Shown: one piece after another, positions 9,789-18,506 of the stretch
How the letters are laid out: the number at the start of each line of letters is the position of its first letter
Numbering within the stretch: the first letter of the stretch is position 1
Source: Gammaproteobacteria bacterium UBA2168
Lineage (GTDB): Bacteria; Pseudomonadota; Gammaproteobacteria; Pseudomonadales; Azotimanducaceae
Direction of reading: 5' to 3'
Length of the DNA stretch: 56,279 nt
Assembly: GCA_002327525.1 (NCBI GenBank)
Contig: DCWG01000069.1
Span: forward strand, 726-57,004
Position numbers and translations under genes: made by a program
The notes under the pieces: model-generated
What the model was told of the DNA's origin: nothing
Databases searched by the model: none
Seen by the model: the letters and a program-made list of their open reading frames with translations, nothing else

Positions 9789-10772
9789 ATGTTGAGCGAA
9801 GCAGAGGAGAAAAACGAGGGCAGCCTATGGCGCAGACTGAAGGATGGGTTGTCCAAATCGCGGGGAGCGCTGGCCGAAGGGGTTGGCAATCTGCTGCTAG
9901 GGGAGAAGGAAGTCGATGAGTCGGTTCTGGAGGAACTCGAGACCGCGCTGTTACTCACAGATGTTGGTGTCGACGCGACCCAGGACATCATGGCCGCGCT
10001 CAGTCAGCGTGTGAGGCGGCGTGAGCTCAACGACACAACTGCATTGCACGCGGCGCTCGCTAAACTGCTGAAGGATATGCTCGTACCGCTCGCCAGGCCT
10101 TTTGCGGTCTCCGATGCGAAGCCGTTCGTTGTCTTTTTCGTCGGCGTCAACGGAGTAGGGAAGACCACGACTATTGGCAAGCTGGCGAGACGATTGCAGA
10201 AAGAGGGTAAAAGTGTGCTGCTTGCGGCGGGTGACACGTTCAGGGCAGCAGCGGTGGAACAGCTAAAGGTATGGGGAGAGCGCAATGGCGTGGATGTGAT
10301 TGCGCAGGACCAGGGAGCCGATAGCGCATCAGTGGTCTACGATGCAGTACAGGCAGCGGCAGCCCGCGGGCATGGCGTCGTATTGGCGGATACCGCGGGG
10401 CGGCTGCAGGCGAAGACCAATCTCATGGAGGAACTCAAGAAGATCAGGCGCGTGGTCTCTCGTCTCGATGATGAAGCGCCGCACGAAGTGTTGTTGGTGC
10501 TCGATGCAGGGGTTGGACAGAACGCGCTCGGTCAGGTGGAAGAGTTCGATGCCGCCATCATGCTTTCCGGGCTCGTGATCACCAAGCTTGACGGCAGCGC
10601 GCGCGCCGGCATCCTGTTTGCCATCGCGCACAAACTCAAGAAACAAGGCAGGAAGTTGCCGGTGTACTTTGTCGGAGTAGGAGAGAGCGTGGAGGATTTG
10701 CGGCCGTTCGAGCCGGGTGCTTTCGTGGATGCGTTGCTCGCTCTGGATATCGAGGGCGGTCAGTCAAGTTGA
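9789..10772 (+). CDS. ftsY: Signal recognition particle receptor FtsY
   Basis: FtsY is the SRP receptor GTPase that brings ribosome-SRP complexes to the Sec translocon. The 327 residues comprise a very short acidic N-terminus, a helical N domain and a GTPase domain with G1 GVNGVGKTTT, the SRP-specific insertion motif DTFRAAAVEQL, G3 DTAGRLQ and G4 TKLDGSARAG. Two usually invariant places differ slightly: LDAGVGQNAL (usually LDAGTGQ) and TKLDGSARAG (usually TKLDGTAKGG). The long acidic A domain of E. coli FtsY is missing. It heads the ftsY-ftsE-ftsX operon, and its stop overlaps the ftsE start. Confidence 0.96.
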   Translation: MLSEAEEKNEGSLWRRLKDGLSKSRGALAEGVGNLLLGEKEVDESVLEELETALLLTDVGVDATQDIMAALSQRVRRRELNDTTALHAALAKLLKDMLVPLARPFAVSDAKPFVVFFVGVNGVGKTTTIGKLARRLQKEGKSVLLAAGDTFRAAAVEQLKVWGERNGVDVIAQDQGADSASVVYDAVQAAAARGHGVVLADTAGRLQAKTNLMEELKKIRRVVSRLDDEAPHEVLLVLDAGVGQNALGQVEEFDAAIMLSGLVITKLDGSARAGILFAIAHKLKKQGRKLPVYFVGVGESVEDLRPFEPGAFVDALLALDIEGGQSS

Positions 10773-11479
10773 CCATCGAGTTTCACCAGGTCAGCAAGCG
10801 CTTCGACAACGGCATCGATGGATTGCGCGATGTTTCCGCCACCTTCGAGGAAGGCAGTATGACCTTTCTCACGGGTCACTCGGGTGCGGGCAAGAGCACC
10901 TTCCTCAAGTTACTGCTGTGTCTCGAACGCCCCACGCGTGGTCAGGTGCTGGTTAACGGCGTCAATGTAACGCAATTGAAACCCTCGCGGTTGCCGCATT
11001 ACCGCCGCAACCTCGGCGCCGTGTTTCAGGATCACCATCTGCTCGCTCACCGCAGTGTGTTCGACAATGTTGCGATACCGTTGCGCGTGGTGGGCATGCG
11101 AGAGCGGGATCTGGCCAAGCGTGTACGTGCGGCGCTATCCGCGGTCGGTCTTTTGGAGCGGGACGCCATGTCGCCCGGTGCGTTGTCCACGGGCGAGCAA
11201 CAGCGTGTCGGCATAGCGCGAGCGGTCGCTTCGAGGCCCAAGATTCTTCTCGCGGACGAGCCCACGGGAAATCTGGACCCGGGCCTGTCACGAAGCATCA
11301 TGGGATTGTTCGAACAGTTCAATCAGGTGGGTCCCACCGTCATCGTCGCGAGCCATGACGTCAGTCTGATCGAAGCGATGGATCATCGCATCATTGAGCT
11401 GTCCAACGGCAGTATCCTGCGGGATGAAGAGTATGCCGGTGATCGCGCTTCGTTCGAATCCGGTGTGGAGTCTGCCTGA
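10769..11479 (+). CDS. ftsE: Cell division ATP-binding protein FtsE
   Basis: FtsE is the ABC ATPase that, with FtsX, activates septal peptidoglycan hydrolases during division. It has Walker A GHSGAGKSTFLKLL, a Q loop in FQDHHLL, Walker B ILLADEPTGNLD and the H-loop His in VASHDVSL. The ABC signature reads LSTGEQQR where most FtsE have LSGGEQQR. Start is TTG at 10769, overlapping the ftsY TGA as TTGA and implying translational coupling. The stop overlaps the ftsX ATG. Length 236 is slightly above usual because of a C-terminal tail. Confidence 0.96.
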   Translation: MTIEFHQVSKRFDNGIDGLRDVSATFEEGSMTFLTGHSGAGKSTFLKLLLCLERPTRGQVLVNGVNVTQLKPSRLPHYRRNLGAVFQDHHLLAHRSVFDNVAIPLRVVGMRERDLAKRVRAALSAVGLLERDAMSPGALSTGEQQRVGIARAVASRPKILLADEPTGNLDPGLSRSIMGLFEQFNQVGPTVIVASHDVSLIEAMDHRIIELSNGSILRDEEYAGDRASFESGVESA

Positions 11480-12435
11480 TGGCGCGGAACAAACTGCGCG
11501 ATCCGTGGCCACGGGCGCGTTGGAGTGCCTCGGGCTGGGTGCAGGAGAACCGGCGTATTGGCGGTGAGGCGGTAGCGTTTCTTTCGATGCGACTTGGCAC
11601 CAGCCTGCTGGTGTGGTTGTTGGTCGGTATTGCGCTGGCACTGCCGGCCGGGTTGTACTTACTGCAGGTCAATCTGACCGAGATGACGGCTTCATGGGAA
11701 GGCCGACCCGGGCTTTCGATCTACTTCCGGCATGGTAGCGGTGATGCGGCGCTGGCGCTGTCCGACGCGCTGACGGCGAGGGCAGAGGTAGCGCTGGTCG
11801 TGGTGACCTCGAGCGAACAGGCGCTGGCGGACTTTCGTGCCAACACGAGTCTTGGCGATACGCTCACGTTGCTCGATGACAATCCGTTACCGGCTTCGCT
11901 GCGAGCGACGCTGGTGCCCGGCGCGGGAGTAGCGGATCTGGAACGATTGGCGGAGTTTGCCCGCGTAGCCCCCGGGGCCGATGAAGTCGTCGTCGAGAAG
12001 ACCTGGCTCGAGCGGATCACGATACTCTCGAGCGTCGTGCGGCGTCTCGGGATGATTCTCGCGGTGCTGTTCGGCGTGGGCGCCGTGCTGGTGACGTCCA
12101 CCTCGGTGCGCCTGGCCATCGAAGCACGCCTGGAAGAGCTGCGAGTGCTGAAACTGGTGGGTGCCACGGATCGTCAGTTGCGCCGCCCGTTCTTGTATTT
12201 CGGCGCATTGTATGGTGTGGGCGGAGGATTGGTGGCCGCCATGCTGATCAGCTTCGGCCTGTTGGTAATCGAGTCGCCGCTGGAGAATCTGCTGGGCTCA
12301 TACGACCAAACGCTCGAGATTTCTGGTTTTGGGGGTGCATTTTTGGTCACCCTGCTGACGACGGGAGGCCTGCTTGGGATCATTGGCGCCCTACTCGCGG
12401 TGCGGCAACGGCTGAGACACCTCCGAATTCTATAA
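11479..12435 (+). CDS. ftsX: Cell division protein FtsX
   Basis: FtsX is the integral membrane partner of FtsE. The 318 residues contain a cytoplasmic N-terminus, a first membrane helix (about 37-58), an extracytoplasmic domain (about 59-185), and three C-terminal helices around ILAVLFGVGAVLVTSTSVRLAIE, LYGVGGGLVAAMLISFGLLV and FLVTLLTTGGLLGIIGALLAV. The conserved LRVLKLVGATDRQLRRPFLY segment of FtsX/MacB-type permeases is present. ATG overlaps the ftsE TGA by one base. rpoH follows 114 bases downstream under its own promoter. Confidence 0.95.
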   Translation: MARNKLRDPWPRARWSASGWVQENRRIGGEAVAFLSMRLGTSLLVWLLVGIALALPAGLYLLQVNLTEMTASWEGRPGLSIYFRHGSGDAALALSDALTARAEVALVVVTSSEQALADFRANTSLGDTLTLLDDNPLPASLRATLVPGAGVADLERLAEFARVAPGADEVVVEKTWLERITILSSVVRRLGMILAVLFGVGAVLVTSTSVRLAIEARLEELRVLKLVGATDRQLRRPFLYFGALYGVGGGLVAAMLISFGLLVIESPLENLLGSYDQTLEISGFGGAFLVTLLTTGGLLGIIGALLAVRQRLRHLRIL

Positions 12436-12482
12436 ACGCCTATAAAACAGTGGGTTACGTTTCTAAAAAGTGTGACAAAGCG

Positions 12483-12509
12483 TTAGCACTCCATTCGCCA
12501 GAGTGCTAA
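12483..12509. promoter_or_regulatory. CIRCE operator (HrcA site) upstream of rpoH
   Basis: TTAGCACTC at 12483-12491, a nine-base spacer (12492-12500) and GAGTGCTAA at 12501-12509: an exact match to the CIRCE consensus, the target of heat-shock repressor HrcA. A plausible sigma-70 promoter overlaps it: -35 TTAGCA (12483-12488) and -10 TAAAAT (12507-12512), 18 bases apart, so bound repressor would block RNA polymerase. The start of transcription would be near 12519, about 30 bases before the rpoH ATG. Confidence 0.9.
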
Positions 12510-12549
12510 AATGTGTCAAATTTTCGAGAGGTGTTACCGGAGGTATCAC

Positions 12550-13398
12550 ATGTCGAACAACGTACTTGCCCTGGGCAGCCTGTCCCCGGGGCGCGATCTG
12601 GATGGATACGTGCAGACGATCAGCGCGTTTCCCGTATTGTCCCAGGAAGAAGAAAAGCTGCTCGCTGAGCGCTTTTATTATGAAAATGATCTCGATGCGG
12701 CCCGCGAACTGGTGCTGTGTCACCTTCGTTTTGTCGTGCATCTCGCACGCTCCTACCAGGGCTACGGCCTGCCGCAGGCGGACCTGATCCAGGAAGGCAA
12801 CGTCGGCCTAATGAAGGCGGTGAAACGCTTTAACCCGGAGGTGGGCGTGCGCCTGATCTCCTTTGCCGTGCACTGGATCAAGGCCGAGATGCATGAGTTC
12901 ATTCTGCGCAACTGGCGCATCGTGAAGGTGGCGACCACCAAGGCGCAACGAAAACTGTTCTTCAATCTGCGTGGTTCGAAGAAGAAGCTTGCCTGGCTGA
13001 ATGCCGACGAGACGAAAGCGGTTGCGGATGAACTGGGAGTGAGCACGGCGGAGGTCACGCGAATGGAGAGCCGTCTGGCCGCCAGCGATATGGCGTTCGA
13101 CGGCTACGATGCGGACGACGATGCGATAGGCGCGCCGGCGCACTTCCTGGCGGATGAGGGCAGCGATCCGGCTGACGTGGTGGCGGCCGAAGACTGGCAG
13201 CGCTCGGCGCACGAGCAATTGGGCGCGGCCCTGTTTGGGCTCGACGAGCGCAGTAGAGACATTGTCGAGTCGCGCTGGCTGACCGACGACAAAGCCACTC
13301 TGCACGAACTCGCTGAGCGTTATGAGGTCTCAGCGGAGCGGATTCGCCAGATCGAAAAAAGCGCTCTGCGGAAACTGCAGAAAGCCATCGCGGCCTGA
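12550..13398 (+). CDS. rpoH: Heat-shock RNA polymerase sigma factor RpoH (sigma-32)
   Basis: RpoH directs RNA polymerase to heat-shock promoters. The 282 residues show region 2 ([39 protein letters not shown]), the RpoH box QRKLFFNLR that distinguishes it from other sigma-70 members, and region 4 ending [17 protein letters not shown]. The start is ATG 12550, with GGAGG eight bases upstream; an in-frame ATG at 12511 lies inside the -10 region and is excluded. Upstream lies a perfect CIRCE element. The position after ftsEX is the usual gammaproteobacterial one. Confidence 0.97.
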   Translation: MSNNVLALGSLSPGRDLDGYVQTISAFPVLSQEEEKLLAERFYYENDLDAARELVLCHLRFVVHLARSYQGYGLPQADLIQEGNVGLMKAVKRFNPEVGVRLISFAVHWIKAEMHEFILRNWRIVKVATTKAQRKLFFNLRGSKKKLAWLNADETKAVADELGVSTAEVTRMESRLAASDMAFDGYDADDDAIGAPAHFLADEGSDPADVVAAEDWQRSAHEQLGAALFGLDERSRDIVESRWLTDDKATLHELAERYEVSAERIRQIEKSALRKLQKAIAA

Positions 13399-13438
13399 TA
13401 CAGTTCTGGGCACGACGACGGTCTGATCCGGACAGCAA

Positions 13439-13810
13439 GTGACAAAATTCTTTCTGACCGCTGCTGGCGTGTTCGGCGCCAGCGGCGTTTTGCTGGGCGC
13501 GTTCGGCGCACATGCGTTACGCGATCTCTTGGATGAGGGGGGTGGCGGTACCTGGGAGACAGCCGTCATCTATCAGCTTGTTCACGCTGTGGCGTTGACT
13601 GGCGTCGGCTTGTGGAGTGGCATGAAACCGTCGAAGATCATTCAGATTGCGGGCGTGTGTCTGATAGGCGGAGTGCTACTTTTTTCCGGCAGCCTGTACG
13701 TACTCGTTCTACATGGGCCGTCGTGGCTCGGTCCGGTGACGCCCCTGGGTGGCGTGCTGCTCACGGCCGCCTGGATATGCATTGGGCTTGCAGCGCGCCG
13801 GCATGCATAA
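13439..13810 (+). CDS. DUF423 family membrane protein
   Basis: A small (123-residue) integral membrane protein with four predicted helices. The N-terminus FGASGVLLGAFGAHALRD is the DUF423 signature, and the motif Y-Q-L-V-H-A follows at about residue 46. Function unknown (YgdD-like). The GTG start at 13439 lies 41 bases after rpoH, without an obvious Shine-Dalgarno. The stop overlaps the trmB ATG by eight bases. Confidence 0.85.
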   Translation: MTKFFLTAAGVFGASGVLLGAFGAHALRDLLDEGGGGTWETAVIYQLVHAVALTGVGLWSGMKPSKIIQIAGVCLIGGVLLFSGSLYVLVLHGPSWLGPVTPLGGVLLTAAWICIGLAARRHA

Positions 13811-14468
13811 CTCGTCCAAGTATGTGCGCCGCCGTGGACGCCTGACACGCGGGCAGAGCCGTGCCCTGAGAGAGTTGTCGGGCAGGTACGTTCTCGACTC
13901 TGAAGCTATTCCTGCGCACTGGCACGCTGCGTTCGGGCGCGCGGCACCGCTCGGGGTGGAGATCGGTTTCGGAATGGGTCATGCGCTCCTCGCCTGGGCC
14001 CGGGAGGCGCCGCACCTCAATCTGGTGGGCATCGAACTCTACGAACCGGGCATCGGTCATATCCTGCGCGAGATCCGGGCGCAGGTGCTCGAAAATATCC
14101 GGATATTGCAGGCGGAGGCCACGCAGGCGGTCGAGACCGGTTTCGAGCGGGGCACACTCGCTGAAATCCGCATCTTTTTTCCCGATCCGTGGCCAAAGCA
14201 GAAGCACCGCAAGCGCAGGCTCATCCAACCGGCTTTCGTGGAGATGCTGGCGGAGCGACTCGCGCCCGGCGGATTGCTGCTGCTGGCCACGGACTGGGAG
14301 GATTACGCTAAACACATGCTGGCGGTGTGTGACGCGTTGGAAGTGCTGGAAAACTGCCACGATGGGTTTGCACCTCGTGCCATGCGACCGACGACCCACT
14401 TCGAGGTACGCGGACGCGGACGCGGACATGATGTATGGGATCTCGCTTATCGCCGACAAAATGGCTGA
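13803..14468 (+). CDS. trmB: tRNA (guanine(46)-N(7))-methyltransferase
   Basis: TrmB makes 7-methylguanosine at tRNA position 46. The 221-residue product has the arginine-rich N-terminus typical of the family, the S-adenosylmethionine site LGVEIGFGMGHALLAWA, IELYEPGI, and the catalytic FFPDPWPKQKHRKRRL. I chose ATG 13803, overlapping the DUF423 stop; an in-frame GTG at 13749 would give an unlikely 18-residue extension. Convergent with hemW, with eight bases between stops. Confidence 0.94.
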   Translation: MHNSSKYVRRRGRLTRGQSRALRELSGRYVLDSEAIPAHWHAAFGRAAPLGVEIGFGMGHALLAWAREAPHLNLVGIELYEPGIGHILREIRAQVLENIRILQAEATQAVETGFERGTLAEIRIFFPDPWPKQKHRKRRLIQPAFVEMLAERLAPGGLLLLATDWEDYAKHMLAVCDALEVLENCHDGFAPRAMRPTTHFEVRGRGRGHDVWDLAYRRQNG

Positions 14469-14476
14469 TGGCGGTC

Positions 14477-15571
14477 TCAGAGGAAGCGGGCGATCAGCGC
14501 GTTGAGGTGATCATAGCCGAGTGCAGTGGCCGCGATGTGCGTGTCACGGACCAGACCTTGCTGTACGGCCTCGTGCCACTGGGATGCGAGGTGCTCCCAT
14601 GGAACGCCTGTCGATGCTTCGAAATGTTCGAACGGAACGCCATCGACCAGCCGCAGCGCGTTCATCATGAACTCTGCGGGTAACTCCGCCGCTATAACCG
14701 GCTGCTCGGCAGGAGAGCAGGGTTCGGCGAGATAGCGTCGGGGTTGTCGTGGCTGAACGGTGCGCACCACGCTTGCGCCGTGTGTCAGCTTGCCGTGCGC
14801 ACCGGCACCGATACCGACGTAGTCACCGAAGCTCCAGTAATTCAGATTGTGCTGGCACTCCTTGCCGGCCAACGCATATGCAGAAACCTCGTAGCGCCGG
14901 TAACCGTGCTCCGCCAGCAGGTTACGCCCTTCCGTTTCCAGCTCGATGACGGTGTCGATATCCGGCAATGCGGGGGGCCGGTTGGCGAACTCGGTGCGGG
15001 GTTCGATGGTGAGTTGGTACCAGCTGATGTGCTCCGGTTTGAGATCCGTGGCCGCGCGCAGGTCAGTGAGTGCTTCCTCCGGGCTCTGACCGGGCAGCGC
15101 GTACATGAGATCGAGATTTATATTGCAGAATCCTGCTGTCCGGGCGGTATGGAAGCAGCTGGCTATGTCGTTGGCGGAGTGTATCCGGCCGATTTGTGCG
15201 AGCCTGGAATCGTCGAACGACTGGGCGCCTAGAGATAGCCGGTTGATACCAGCTTCAATGTAGCCTTCCAGCTCACGGTGCTCGGTGGCACCCGGATTGG
15301 CCTCCACGGTGATCTCGGCGCCTCTCGTAACGAATACCTCCGCTAACAAACGCGCAAACGAGCCTGGTGAGAACAGGCTCGGCGTACCTCCGCCGAAAAA
15401 CACGGTGCGAAAGCCCTGGCTTGCAGGGTAGCCCTGCAGGTCGCGAATCAGAGCGTCGATATAATCGGTCTCGGGGAGCGCCCGTTTGCCGATGGGGTGA
15501 GAGTCGAAATCACAGTACGGGCACTTGCGCACGCACCAGGGATAATGCACATAGAGTGACGTCGCGTTCAC
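14477..15571 (-). CDS. hemW: Radical SAM heme chaperone HemW
   Basis: HemW is a radical SAM protein (formerly annotated as oxygen-independent coproporphyrinogen oxidase-like) thought to insert heme into respiratory proteins. Near the N-terminus it has YVHYPWCVRKCPYCDF, whose CxxxCxxC cysteines bind the 4Fe-4S cluster, then FFGGGTPS and the C-terminal HemN-like domain. It lacks the further cysteine characteristic of true HemN. The GTG start at 15571 overlaps the rdgB TGA (GTGA), so the two are probably coupled; the open frame extends upstream through rdgB but only as a shadow. Confidence 0.94.
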   Translation of the reverse strand: MNATSLYVHYPWCVRKCPYCDFDSHPIGKRALPETDYIDALIRDLQGYPASQGFRTVFFGGGTPSLFSPGSFARLLAEVFVTRGAEITVEANPGATEHRELEGYIEAGINRLSLGAQSFDDSRLAQIGRIHSANDIASCFHTARTAGFCNINLDLMYALPGQSPEEALTDLRAATDLKPEHISWYQLTIEPRTEFANRPPALPDIDTVIELETEGRNLLAEHGYRRYEVSAYALAGKECQHNLNYWSFGDYVGIGAGAHGKLTHGASVVRTVQPRQPRRYLAEPCSPAEQPVIAAELPAEFMMNALRLVDGVPFEHFEASTGVPWEHLASQWHEAVQQGLVRDTHIAATALGYDHLNALIARFL

Positions 15572-16158
15572 GGCTCTGCGCGCAACGCCTCTACGAGCGC
15601 CGCGGTTGCCTGGCCCCGGTGACTCAGCCGGTTCTTGTCGCGGGGATCTAGCTCCGCCGAAGTCTTGCCGAGATCCGGAAGCAGAAACAGTGGGTCGTAG
15701 CCGAAACCGTTTTCGCCACGTGGTGTTTCGATGAGTGTGCCGTGCCAAGCGGCCGTGGCCAACAGCGGTGCGGGGTCGTCCTTCGAGCGCAGGAACACCA
15801 GCGCGCAGTAGAAGTAGGCACGCCTGTCGGCGATGCCGCGGCACTCGGCCAGGAGTTTGGCGTTGTTGCTCGAATCGTCAGCACCCGCTCCCGCATAGCG
15901 TGCTGAGTAGATGCCGGGCTGGCCGCCGAGCGCTGGTACCACCAGCCCTGAGTCGTCTGCAATTGCGGGACGCAGTGCTATCGCACTTGCGTGGCGCGCC
16001 TTCTCCAGTGCGTTCTCCACGAACGTGGTGGCGGTCTCGGGAGCCGATTCTATGCCGAGCTCCGCCTGCGGGCACAGCGCCAGGTTCAGGGGGGCGAGCA
16101 GAATGCCGAGCTCGTGCAACTTGCCCCGGTTGGAACTTGCGAGAACGATTTCCATCAC
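15568..16158 (-). CDS. rdgB: XTP/dITP pyrophosphatase (RdgB/HAM1)
   Basis: RdgB hydrolyses non-canonical purine triphosphates (dITP, XTP), keeping them out of DNA. The 196 residues show IVLASSNRGKLHEL at the N-terminus, FVENALEKARHAS, the catalytic IADDSGLVVPALGGQPGIYSARYAG and the C-terminal GFGYDPLF and SHRGQA motifs. The start is one of two adjacent ATGs (16158 or 16155); the upstream DUF4426 stop overlaps here. Part of the run metX-metW-DUF4426-rdgB-hemW. Confidence 0.95.
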   Translation of the reverse strand: MMEIVLASSNRGKLHELGILLAPLNLALCPQAELGIESAPETATTFVENALEKARHASAIALRPAIADDSGLVVPALGGQPGIYSARYAGAGADDSSNNAKLLAECRGIADRRAYFYCALVFLRSKDDPAPLLATAAWHGTLIETPRGENGFGYDPLFLLPDLGKTSAELDPRDKNRLSHRGQATAALVEALRAEP

Positions 16159-16577
16159 TCGTCCCGGTAGATCTTCTGGCCAAACGTCAGTGTGTGGGTG
16201 CGATCATCGGGTGGAGTGATCTCTACGTGGAACGCCAGCAACTCCTGGTCGGTGTAGCGAAGGGTGGTGAGGTAGTAGACTGCCTGGCCTTCGACCACCT
16301 CGGTGAAGGTGAGAGTGGTTTGCTGGCTGAGTAGATTCGTGACCGATCCTTCGAGCACCGCAGTGGTTGCGCGGCCTTCATCGTCGAGGATGGAGATATT
16401 GACGAAGGCGATATCCCGAGCCCGCCTGATTCCGTATTGGGCTGCGATGCTGGGATTCAGCGTCGTGCTTGGCAAGGCGATATAGTGCACGGCCCAGGGT
16501 CCCAGGCGTTGCATCTGTTCGGCAATTGCGGCGGGGGATGCGAACACACACATGAGCATGACGATCATGCGCTTCAA
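16155..16577 (-). CDS. Exported DUF4426 protein
   Basis: A 140-residue protein with a short signal peptide (basic start, hydrophobic MIVMLMCVF, cleavage after AIA), placing it in the periplasm. The body shows the DUF4426 pattern: WAVHYIALPSTTLNP, AAQYGIRRARDIAFVNISI, and a beta-rich C-terminus ending FGQKIYRDE. The start is probably TTG at 16577, overlapping the metW TGA as TTGA, which keeps the Lys-Arg of the signal peptide; ATG at 16568 is the alternative. Function unknown. It sits between metW and rdgB, as in Pseudomonas. Confidence 0.85.
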   Translation of the reverse strand: MKRMIVMLMCVFASPAAIAEQMQRLGPWAVHYIALPSTTLNPSIAAQYGIRRARDIAFVNISILDDEGRATTAVLEGSVTNLLSQQTTLTFTEVVEGQAVYYLTTLRYTDQELLAFHVEITPPDDRTHTLTFGQKIYRDE

Positions 16578-17170
16578 GTGGGTTTTCCGAGGCGGTAGAT
16601 GGCCACCGTGCCGAACAGGTTGGGAAACTGGTTGAGCAGGGGTCGCGGGTGATAGTGCGCATTGACCACGAATCGTTGAATGATCTCCAGCCGCTTGTCT
16701 CGGACCAGGTTTTCGAAATCTCTGAAGGTGCACAGGTGAATGTTGGGTGTTTCGAACCAGGTGTGCGGCAGGTGACGCGCCACGGGCATGCGGCCGCGCA
16801 TCAGCAGCTGTGCGCGGCAGCGCCAGTGACCGAAGTTGGGGAAGGTCACGATGCACTCTTCTCCGATGCGGAGCATTTCGTCAAGCATGAGGTCGGGGTG
16901 ACGCACGGACTGGAGCGTTTCTGCCATGACGACCATGTCGAAACTGGCATCTTCGAAGTTGGCAAGACCCTCGTCGAGGTTCTGTTCAACGACGTTCACG
17001 CCCTTGGCCAGGCAGGTGGTGATGTTGTCCCGATCCACATCCAGGCCATAGCCGTTGATTTGTTTGTTTTGCGCGAGGTGGGCCAGCAGATCACCGGTGC
17101 CGCAGCCGAGGTCCAGAACCCGGGCGCCGGGATTGACCAGGTCGGTGATGATCTCAAGATCGGGTCTCAT
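16574..17170 (-). CDS. metW: Methionine biosynthesis protein MetW
   Basis: MetW is a methyltransferase-fold protein always coupled to MetX; it is thought to be needed for MetX activity in some bacteria, but its reaction is not established. The S-adenosylmethionine-type loop [21 protein letters not shown] and the conserved [23 protein letters not shown] are present, and [24 protein letters not shown] is typical of MetW. Length 198 is normal. The start at 17170 overlaps the metX stop by four bases, implying coupling. Confidence 0.94.
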   Translation of the reverse strand: MRPDLEIITDLVNPGARVLDLGCGTGDLLAHLAQNKQINGYGLDVDRDNITTCLAKGVNVVEQNLDEGLANFEDASFDMVVMAETLQSVRHPDLMLDEMLRIGEECIVTFPNFGHWRCRAQLLMRGRMPVARHLPHTWFETPNIHLCTFRDFENLVRDKRLEIIQRFVVNAHYHPRPLLNQFPNLFGTVAIYRLGKPT

Positions 17171-18336
17171 TCCGGGGTCTCCGTGGCGGGGCTATCGAGT
17201 CCGTCTGCCACGCGCGCCAGGTAGGTGCCGAGTACTTCGAGGTAACGGGGCAGCGGCAGCAGAAACGAATCGTGGCCGTGTTCAGATGCAATAATGGCGC
17301 TGGCGACGTTTTTCCGGGCGGCGATAAGCGCGCTGACGATTTCCTTGGACCGGCTCACGGGAAATCGCCAGTCGGTGGTGAAGGAAAGGACGAGGAAGTT
17401 ACAGCTTGCCCTGCGCAGTGCGACAACCAGGTCGTCGTCATGGGCACCGGCAGGGTCGAAGTAATCCAGCGCCCTGGTCATCAGCAAATAGGTGTTGGCG
17501 TCGAACCGCCGCGAGAAGGACTGCCCCTGATAGCGCAGATAGCTCTCGACCTGGAACTCGACATCCTGCGTGCTGTTGAGATCGCCGGATTTGAGTTCTC
17601 GGCCGAATTTCTGACCCATCCCGTCATCCGAAAGGTAGGTGACATGGCCGATCATTCGTGCCAGCCCCAGACCATGCTCCGGGATGGTGCTGGTGTTCAC
17701 ATAGTGTCCGTCGCCATAGCCAGGGTCATTGATGATGGCCTGCCGGGCGATTTCGTTGAACGCGATATTCTGTGCGGAGAGCTTCGCGGCTGATGCGATG
17801 AGCACCGCGGTTGCGAGGCGCTCGGGATAGTCGATGGCCCATTGAAGTGCCTGCATTCCGCCCAGACTTCCACCGATGACCGCGGCGAAGCGTTGTATGC
17901 CCAGGTGATCCGCGAGCAGCGCCTGGCTGCGTACCCAGTCGATGACGGTAACGGTGGGGAAATCGGGTCCATAAGGTTTGCCGGTAGCGCTATCTACGCT
18001 CACCGGACCGGTGCTGCCATTGCAGCCGCCTAGGTTATTGAGCGAGACGACGCAAAAACGGTCCGTATCGATGGGTTTGCCGGGCCCGATACAGGTATCC
18101 CACCACCCTGGCTTCGCGTCGTCCGTGCTGTGGTAGCCGGCGGCGTGGTGATGTCCGGACAAGGCGTGGCACACCAGAACGGCATTGCTTCGTGCGGCGT
18201 TGAGTTGTCCGTAGATCTCATAGACCAGAGTGAAGCCATCGAGCGCCACGCCGCACTGCAGTAGGAAGGCATCCGGGTACTCGAACGAGCTGGGTGTTAC
18301 CACACCGACGGAATCGGGAGGGATCTGCTCTGGCAT
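17167..18336 (-). CDS. metX: Homoserine O-acyltransferase MetX
   Basis: MetX acylates homoserine (acetyl or succinyl donor; the sequence alone does not settle which) to start methionine synthesis. It is an alpha/beta hydrolase-fold enzyme with the nucleophile Ser in [13 protein letters not shown], the catalytic Asp in FTTDWRFPV and His in EHGHDSFL. N-terminal [15 protein letters not shown] resembles Pseudomonas MetX, so I start at ATG 18336 (389 residues) rather than at TTG 18351. Neither has a clear Shine-Dalgarno. The gene heads the metX-metW-DUF4426-rdgB-hemW run. Confidence 0.94.
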   Translation of the reverse strand: MPEQIPPDSVGVVTPSSFEYPDAFLLQCGVALDGFTLVYEIYGQLNAARSNAVLVCHALSGHHHAAGYHSTDDAKPGWWDTCIGPGKPIDTDRFCVVSLNNLGGCNGSTGPVSVDSATGKPYGPDFPTVTVIDWVRSQALLADHLGIQRFAAVIGGSLGGMQALQWAIDYPERLATAVLIASAAKLSAQNIAFNEIARQAIINDPGYGDGHYVNTSTIPEHGLGLARMIGHVTYLSDDGMGQKFGRELKSGDLNSTQDVEFQVESYLRYQGQSFSRRFDANTYLLMTRALDYFDPAGAHDDDLVVALRRASCNFLVLSFTTDWRFPVSRSKEIVSALIAARKNVASAIIASEHGHDSFLLPLPRYLEVLGTYLARVADGLDSPATETPE

Positions 18337-18392
18337 AGTTTCTGGGCGCAATGATCGCGTTGATTAAGGGGAGGCGAGTCTATCGGCGGCTC

Positions 18393-18417
18393 TTCGCACC
18401 TTCAACCGATGTGCGAA
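18393..18417. promoter_or_regulatory. Inverted repeat between metX and the small acidic gene
   Basis: TTCGCAC (18393-18399) and GTGCGAA (18411-18417) form a perfect seven-base inverted repeat with an 11-base spacer. A second shorter pair, ATCGG and CCGAT, is interleaved with it. The site is in the divergent promoter region of metX and the 18507 gene, so it could be an operator. The regulator is unknown. Confidence 0.35.
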
Positions 18418-18506
18418 CGGTCTGAAACATGATCTGGTTCACAGTGTTCGGGTGGAGGCCACATACCATCTGTCCTTCACCAACAACAGCGGAAGGGTCT
18501 GGCATC

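Noticed and set aside
11440..11470. tRNA-like TTCGAATCC
   Set aside because: It lies inside ftsE and no cloverleaf can be drawn around it.
12511..12549. ATG 12511 as the rpoH start
   Set aside because: It overlaps the -10 box and the end of the CIRCE element; ATG 12550 has a proper GGAGG and gives the family N-terminus.
18337..18506. SAM-II type riboswitch upstream of metX
   Set aside because: The inverted repeat there lacks the loop and downstream pairing of that class.
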